A stretch of 16,612 bases of DNA from JBKBRC01 sp046292345 (lineage in GTDB: Bacteria > Bacteroidota > Rhodothermia > Rhodothermales > Rubricoccaceae), in the NCBI GenBank assembly GCA_046292345.1, contig JBKBRC010000049.1:1-16612 (forward strand), read 5' to 3'. This document shows positions 12,984-16,612 of this stretch, piece after piece (positions within the stretch are counted from its first letter, which is position 1; the number at the start of each line of letters is the position of its first letter). The translations under genes and the position numbers were made by a program. A model generated the notes under the pieces. That model ran no database searches. It was not told the DNA's origin and saw only the letters and a program-made list of their open reading frames with translations.

Positions 12984-13022
12984 GAACAGTGGCTCTCTGG
13001 TATATATCAGAGGGTCACGTTC
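12984..13022 (+). ncRNA. long imperfect hairpin in the rpsL leader
   Basis: A 39-nt stretch folds on itself with 17 pairs. GAAC (12984-12987) pairs with GTTC (13019-13022), A12988 is bulged, and 12989-12999 pairs with 13008-13018. Two inner pairs close the 4-nt loop ATAT (13002-13005). Three of the pairs are G-T. In RNA from the plus strand these are stable G-U pairs; the minus strand would have A-C clashes, so the structure favours plus-strand RNA. It lies 39 bp after ftsH and about 160 bp before rpsL, within the most AT-rich patch of the intergenic DNA. It could be a leader element for the str operon or a 3' structure of ftsH; there is no T tract. Confidence 0.45.
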
Positions 13023-13087
13023 GTTCAAGCTTAACGCTAAAGCGGGCTCTGAGAGAGATCTGGGGGGACTTTGGGCGGCGCGATCGG

Positions 13088-13119
13088 TTGCGGCCCGGGC
13101 GCGGAGCCGTGTAGATTGC
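13088..13119 (+). promoter_or_regulatory. possible promoter of the str operon
   Basis: TTG at 13088-13090 and TAGATTGC at 13112-13119, separated by 21 bp, approximate the Bacteroidota TTTG / TAnnTTTG promoter. Transcription would start near 13125, about 55 bp before the rpsL GTG. If this is right, the hairpin at 12984-13022 lies upstream of the transcript and would belong to ftsH RNA or to an operator. Confidence 0.3.
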
Positions 13120-13181
13120 CGTTCTGAACGTTCGCGTTCCCATGCCGGGTCGCGCCCGTCGAACCCAAGCAGAGCAATCTC

Positions 13182-13571
13182 GTGCCCACGATCCAGCAAC
13201 TCGTCCGGAAAGGGCGGACCCCGAAGCGCAAGACGTCCAAGTCGGCCGCGCTGCAGAGCAACCCGCAGCGTCGCGGGGTGTGTACGCGCGTCTACACGAC
13301 GACCCCTAAGAAGCCCAACTCGGCGCTGCGTAAGGTGGCCAAGGTGCGCCTCACCAACGGCATCGAGGTGATCGCCTACATCCCCGGCGAGGGCCACAAC
13401 CTGCAGGAGCACTCGATCGTGCTCGTGCGCGGCGGCCGCGTCAAGGACCTGCCGGGCGTGAAGTACCACATCGTGCGCGGCGCGCTCGACACGGCCGGCG
13501 TCAACGACCGCCGCAAGAGCCGCTCCAAGTACGGCGCCAAGCGCCCGAAGGCCAGCGCCGCCAAGAAGTAA
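13182..13571 (+). CDS. rpsL: 30S ribosomal protein S12
   Basis: S12 is the 30S subunit protein at the decoding centre and interface that helps control translational accuracy. The 129-residue product has the hallmark core RGVCTRVYTTTPKKPNSALRK. Lys43 and Lys88 (in GGRVKDLPGV) are both present, as in streptomycin-sensitive bacteria, and Asp89, the site of beta-methylthiolation in other species, is kept. The C-terminal extension is Lys/Ala-rich. Translation starts at GTG: the conserved PTIQQLVRKGR begins right after it, and no ATG lies in frame nearby. No SD is seen. It is the first gene of the str cluster. Confidence 0.97.
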   Translation: MPTIQQLVRKGRTPKRKTSKSAALQSNPQRRGVCTRVYTTTPKKPNSALRKVAKVRLTNGIEVIAYIPGEGHNLQEHSIVLVRGGRVKDLPGVKYHIVRGALDTAGVNDRRKSRSKYGAKRPKASAAKK

Positions 13572-13605
13572 AGCCCGTCCCGCTCGGCCTCCCCGGCCGG
13601 GCTTT
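13570..13605 (+). terminator. hairpin overlapping the rpsL stop codon
   Basis: AAAGCCCG (13570-13577) pairs perfectly with CGGGCTTT (13598-13605), and the left arm includes the last two bases of the rpsL TAA. The 20-nt interior can form a competing CGGCC/GGCCG stem. Only three Ts follow the G/C part, so full termination is unlikely. Partial attenuation or mRNA processing between S12 and S7 is more plausible. Confidence 0.4.
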
Positions 13606-13715
13606 CCGGCTCCGCGGTGCGCCAGGCGCGTGCCGAGGAGATTCTCACTGAGCCGGCCGCGCCGGTCGTCCGCCTCCGCCGCGGGCACTGCACGCGCGGC
13701 CTCCCTATACGGGCC

Positions 13716-13736
13716 GTCGGCGGCCGCGCCGCCGGC
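13716..13736 (+). promoter_or_regulatory. hairpin just upstream of rpsG, candidate S7 control site
   Basis: A 9-bp GC stem with one G-U pair (13716-13724 with 13728-13736) and a 3-nt loop ends 21 bp before the rpsG ATG, where it could block ribosome loading. In E. coli, S7 represses its operon by binding the rpsL-rpsG spacer. The position fits that role, but no sequence match to the E. coli site is claimed. Confidence 0.3.
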
Positions 13737-13757
13737 CGAGCCGAGCCCCCTTCGCCC

Positions 13758-14225
13758 ATGCGCAGGAAGCAAGCCGAAAAGCGGATCCCCACGCCGGATC
13801 CCATCTACGGAGACGTCACCGTAGCCAAGTTCATCGCCGCCATCATGCGCGACGGCAAGAAGTCGGTCGCGCAGCGTCTCGTCTACGGCTCGTTCGACCT
13901 GATCGAGGAGCGTAGTGGCGAGCCGGGTGTGGAGGTGTTCCGCAAGGCCCTCAACAACACGGCCCCGCTCGTCGAGGTCAAGAGCCGCCGCGTCGGCGGC
14001 GCGACTTACCAGGTGCCCGTCGAGGTGCGCCCGGAGCGCCGCACCAGCCTCGCCTTCCGCTGGCTGATCCAGTATGCGCGCCAGCGCGGCGACAAGAGCA
14101 TGGCCAACCGCCTCGCGGCCGAGCTGCTCGCCGCCAGCCGCGGCGAGGGCGGTGCCGTCAAGAAGAAGGACGACACGCACCGCATGGCGGAGGCCAACAA
14201 GGCCTTCTCCCACTTCCGCCTCTAA
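13758..14225 (+). CDS. rpsG: 30S ribosomal protein S7
   Basis: S7 starts assembly of the 30S head by binding the 3' domain of 16S rRNA, and contacts the E-site tRNA. The 155-residue protein has the family start DPIYGDVTVAKFIAAIMRDG (14-33), the beta-hairpin region GGATYQVPVEVRPERR (80-95), and the C-terminal helix ending MAEANKAFSHFRL. The ATG at 13758 gives the standard N-terminus MRRKQAEKR; an in-frame GTG at 13617 would add 47 residues of unlikely Arg/Pro-rich sequence. It is second in the str cluster, 186 bp after rpsL and 79 bp before fusA. No SD is present. Confidence 0.97.
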   Translation: MRRKQAEKRIPTPDPIYGDVTVAKFIAAIMRDGKKSVAQRLVYGSFDLIEERSGEPGVEVFRKALNNTAPLVEVKSRRVGGATYQVPVEVRPERRTSLAFRWLIQYARQRGDKSMANRLAAELLAASRGEGGAVKKKDDTHRMAEANKAFSHFRL

Positions 14226-14304
14226 CGCCTGCACGCGCGCCCGCGTCGGGGCCCCGCGCCTCGCCTGCCGGCCCACGCTGCCTCACGCTCAACGCCCCAA
14301 CGAC

Positions 14305-16404
14305 ATGAGCCTCGCAGGAAAGAAGTTCCCCCTGGAGCGCACCCGCAACATCGGTATCTCGGCGCACATCGACGCCGGGAAGACGACCACGACCGAGCGC
14401 ATCCTCTACTACACCGGGCGCCTGCACCGCCTCGGCGAAGTGCACGAGGGCGGCGCGACGATGGACTGGATGGAGCAGGAGAAAGAGCGCGGCATCACGA
14501 TCACGTCGGCCGCCACGACGGCCGAGTGGAACGGTCACCGCATCAACATCATCGACACGCCCGGCCACGTCGACTTCACGGTCGAGGTCGAGCGCTCGCT
14601 GCGTGTGCTCGACGGCGCGGTCGCGCTCTTCTGCTCCGTCGGCGGCGTCGAGCCGCAGTCTGAGACGGTCTGGCGGCAGATGAACAAGTACAACGTGCCC
14701 CGCATCGCGTTCGTCAATAAGATGGACCGCACGGGCGCCGACTTCGCAGCGGCGGTGCAGCAGATGAAGGACCGCCTGGGCGCCAACGCCGTCCCGGTGC
14801 AGATCCCGATCGGCGAGGGCGACATGTTCCGCGGCGTGATCGACCTGATCGAGAACAAGGCGATCGTGTGGGACGACAAGACGCAGGGAGCCACGTGGGA
14901 CGAGATGCCCATCCCCGAGGACCTCAAGAACGACGCCCGCCACTGGCGCATCAACCTGCTCGAGGCCGTCGCCGAGCACGACGACGGGCTGCTCATGCAG
15001 TACCTCGAGGGCGAGGAGCTCGACCCGGCCGAGATCAAGCGCGTCGTGCGCGCGGCTACGATCTCGCTCGACATCACGCCTGTCTTCTGCGGCTCGGCGT
15101 TCAAGAACAAGGGCGTGCAGCGCCTGCTCGACGGCGTCATCGACTACCTGCCGGCTCCGACCGACCTGCCGCCCGTCTCGGGCTTCGAGCCGCGCTCGGA
15201 CAAGGAGGTCGTGCGCCGCGCCGACCCCAAGGAGCCCTTCTCGGCCATCGCGTTCAAGATCGCGACCGACCCCTACGTGGGCCGCATCACGTTCGTCCGG
15301 GTCTACTCAGGCACGCTCAACAAGGGCGACGCGATCATCAATGCGACCAACGAGAAGAAGGAGCGTGCCGGCCGCCTGCTCTTCATGCACGCCAACTCGC
15401 GTGAGGACATCGAGCAGGTCTCGGCGGGCGACATCTGCGCCATCGTCGGGCTGAAGGACACCCGCACCGGCGACACGCTCTGCGACCCCAACCACCCGGT
15501 CGTGCTCGAGAGCATGGACTTCCCGGAGCCGGTCATCCGCATCGCCATCGAGCCCAAGACGAAGGCCGACATCGACAAGCTCTCGATCGGCCTGCAGAAG
15601 CTGGCCGAGGAGGACCCGACGTTCAAGGTGTCCACGGACGAGGAGACCGGCCAGACGCTCATCGCGGGCATGGGCGAGCTCCACCTCGAGATCATCGTCG
15701 ACCGCCTCAAGCGCGAGTTCAAAGTCGAGGCCAACGTCGGCGCGCCGCAGGTGTCCTACCGCGAGGCGATCCGTAAGCCGGTCCGCCACGCCTACACGCA
15801 CAAGAAGCAGACCGGCGGCAAGGGGCAGTTCGCCCACGTTGAGATCGAGTTCGCGCCCATTGAGAACGGCACCGGCTTCGAGTTCGAGAACGCCATCGTC
15901 GGCGGCGCCATCCCGCGCGAGTTCATCCCGAGCGTCGAGAAGGGCCTGGCCAGCAGCATGGACCGCGGCCCGCTCGCCGGCTACCCGGTCGAGGGCGTCA
16001 AGGCGCGCCTCGTCGACGGCAAGTTCCACAACGTGGACTCGGACCAGCTCTCGTTCGAGATCGCCGGCCGCATGGCCTTCCGTGAGGCGGCGCGCAAGGC
16101 GGACCCCGTCCTGATGGAGCCCATCATGGCCGTCGAGGTGGTCACGCCCGAGGAGTACATGGGCGACGTCATCGGCGACCTCTCCGGCCGCCGCGGCCGC
16201 ATCGAGGGCATGGGCCAGCGCGGCGACGCGCAGGTCATCAAGGCCATGGTCCCGCTCTCGTCCATGTTCGGCTACTCGACCGACCTCCGCTCGATCACGC
16301 AGGGCCGCGCCATCTACGCGATGACCTTCGACCACTACACCGAGGTGCCGAAGAACATCGCCGACGAGATCATCTCCAACAGCAAGGCGGCCGTGGCTGC
16401 GTAA
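14305..16404 (+). CDS. fusA: elongation factor G
   Basis: EF-G is the GTPase that drives tRNA-mRNA translocation on the ribosome and, with RRF, ribosome recycling. The 699 residues (704 in E. coli) keep the full domain order. The G domain has AHIDAGKT (20-27), the switch segment RGITITSAA (62-70), DTPGH (84-88; His88 is the GTPase-stimulating residue), NKMD (138-141), and GSAFKN. Domain II begins near 306, domain III near 406, domain IV after VSYREAIRKPV, and domain V near 602 (PIMAVEVVTPEEYMGD). The ATG at 14305 gives the expected MSLAGKKFPLERTRNIGI start. It follows rpsG by 79 bp in the str operon. There is no SD sequence. Confidence 0.97.
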   Translation: MSLAGKKFPLERTRNIGISAHIDAGKTTTTERILYYTGRLHRLGEVHEGGATMDWMEQEKERGITITSAATTAEWNGHRINIIDTPGHVDFTVEVERSLRVLDGAVALFCSVGGVEPQSETVWRQMNKYNVPRIAFVNKMDRTGADFAAAVQQMKDRLGANAVPVQIPIGEGDMFRGVIDLIENKAIVWDDKTQGATWDEMPIPEDLKNDARHWRINLLEAVAEHDDGLLMQYLEGEELDPAEIKRVVRAATISLDITPVFCGSAFKNKGVQRLLDGVIDYLPAPTDLPPVSGFEPRSDKEVVRRADPKEPFSAIAFKIATDPYVGRITFVRVYSGTLNKGDAIINATNEKKERAGRLLFMHANSREDIEQVSAGDICAIVGLKDTRTGDTLCDPNHPVVLESMDFPEPVIRIAIEPKTKADIDKLSIGLQKLAEEDPTFKVSTDEETGQTLIAGMGELHLEIIVDRLKREFKVEANVGAPQVSYREAIRKPVRHAYTHKKQTGGKGQFAHVEIEFAPIENGTGFEFENAIVGGAIPREFIPSVEKGLASSMDRGPLAGYPVEGVKARLVDGKFHNVDSDQLSFEIAGRMAFREAARKADPVLMEPIMAVEVVTPEEYMGDVIGDLSGRRGRIEGMGQRGDAQVIKAMVPLSSMFGYSTDLRSITQGRAIYAMTFDHYTEVPKNIADEIISNSKAAVAA

Positions 16405-16422
16405 GCGCCGGCCCGCGTACGC

Positions 16423-16445
16423 GCCGGCCCCCTGGCGGGGCCGGC
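16423..16445. terminator. GC hairpin between fusA and tuf
   Basis: A perfect 9-bp stem (16423-16431 with 16437-16445) encloses a 5-nt loop. It lacks a T tract. GCGCCGGCCC is also present at 16405-16414, just after the fusA stop, as a second copy of the left arm's neighbourhood, so two mutually exclusive hairpins are possible. It may tune the fusA-to-tuf ratio by processing or partial termination. Confidence 0.35.
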
Positions 16446-16476
16446 CCTCCCCAACCCAAGACAACTTCCTGCATTC

Positions 16477-16612
16477 ATGGCAAAGGAAACATTCCAGCGG
16501 ACGAAGCCCCACGTGAACGTGGGCACGATCGGCCACGTCGACCACGGCAAGACGACGCTGACGGCGGCGATCACGAAGGTGCTCGCCGAGAAGACCGGCG
16601 GCGAGTTCCGCT
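16477..16612 (+). CDS. tuf: elongation factor Tu (5' part, cut by the window end)
   Basis: EF-Tu carries aminoacyl-tRNA to the ribosomal A site as a GTP complex. Only the first 45 codons are in the window. They show the typical start MAKETFQRTKPHVNVGTIGH and the P-loop GHVDHGKT (19-26), distinct from the AHIDAGKT of EF-G. The full protein would be about 395 residues. The gene follows fusA by 72 bp and closes the classic rpsL-rpsG-fusA-tuf order. No SD precedes the ATG. Confidence 0.95.
   Translation, partial: MAKETFQRTKPHVNVGTIGHVDHGKTTLTAAITKVLAEKTGGEFR

Noticed and set aside
13022..13036. Near-palindrome around AAGCTT considered as an operator
   Set aside because: The two halves are offset by an extra C, which breaks the two-fold symmetry, and the site is short. 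It was left out as a feature.
12982..13371. A 129-codon plus-strand frame across the rpsL leader and start
   Set aside because: It overlaps rpsL in another frame, is Ser/Arg-rich, and its first part coincides with the hairpin. No coding signal.
13617..13757. A GTG start giving S7 an extra 47 residues
   Set aside because: The extension is Arg/Pro-rich and unlike any S7. The ATG at 13758 gives the conserved N-terminus.

Overview
The window comes from a very GC-rich bacterium (about 70% GC by eye). The best guess is the Bacteroidota/Rhodothermota side of the tree, in the style of Rhodothermus, Salinibacter or Rubricoccus. Three things point there: a TPR lipoprotein resembling the type IX secretion and gliding proteins PorW/SprE, translation starts that all lack a Shine-Dalgarno sequence, and weak TAnnTTG promoter-like boxes. 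The phylum call is an inference from protein families and start sites; the genus cannot be fixed. A run of exactly 100 Ns at 5911-6010 shows that this is a scaffolded draft assembly.

Layout. A PLP-dependent L-lysine 6-transaminase gene (lat, +) fills 150-1502. The stretch 1503-1827 has no recognised gene; it holds a GC hairpin, a possible 31-residue hydrophobic ORF on the minus strand, and a clear two-way terminator. A secreted ankyrin-repeat protein (-) and a cupin (+) are divergently transcribed from a short spacer. The cupin converges on gyrA (-, 2994-5657) with only 15 bp between them. Upstream of gyrA lies a repeat-rich spacer carrying two unrelated tandem repeats, one on each side of the N gap. 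Beyond it come pyruvate kinase (pyk, +), a 983-residue PorW/SprE-like lipoprotein ending in a SPOR-like domain (+), and ftsH (+).

The right end is the str cluster: rpsL, rpsG, fusA and the first 45 codons of tuf, all on the plus strand. Before rpsL there is a locally AT-rich leader with a long imperfect hairpin at 12984-13022. The 186-bp rpsL-rpsG spacer has a hairpin at each end, which suits ribosomal-protein control.

How the genes relate. Most are independent housekeeping functions: DNA supercoiling, glycolysis, membrane protein quality control and translation elongation. The one true operon is the str cluster. Lipoprotein, ankyrin protein and FtsH all act at the envelope, but no shared pathway can be read from the sequence. 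I found no CRISPR array, insertion sequence, prophage, tRNA, rRNA or defence system, and no convincing new multigene system. The points most worth a second look are the rpsL leader hairpin, the collapsed repeat region at the gap, the shared promoter-like box with SD-less starts, the GyrA Gln81 substitution, and the SPOR-ended PorW/SprE-like lipoprotein.
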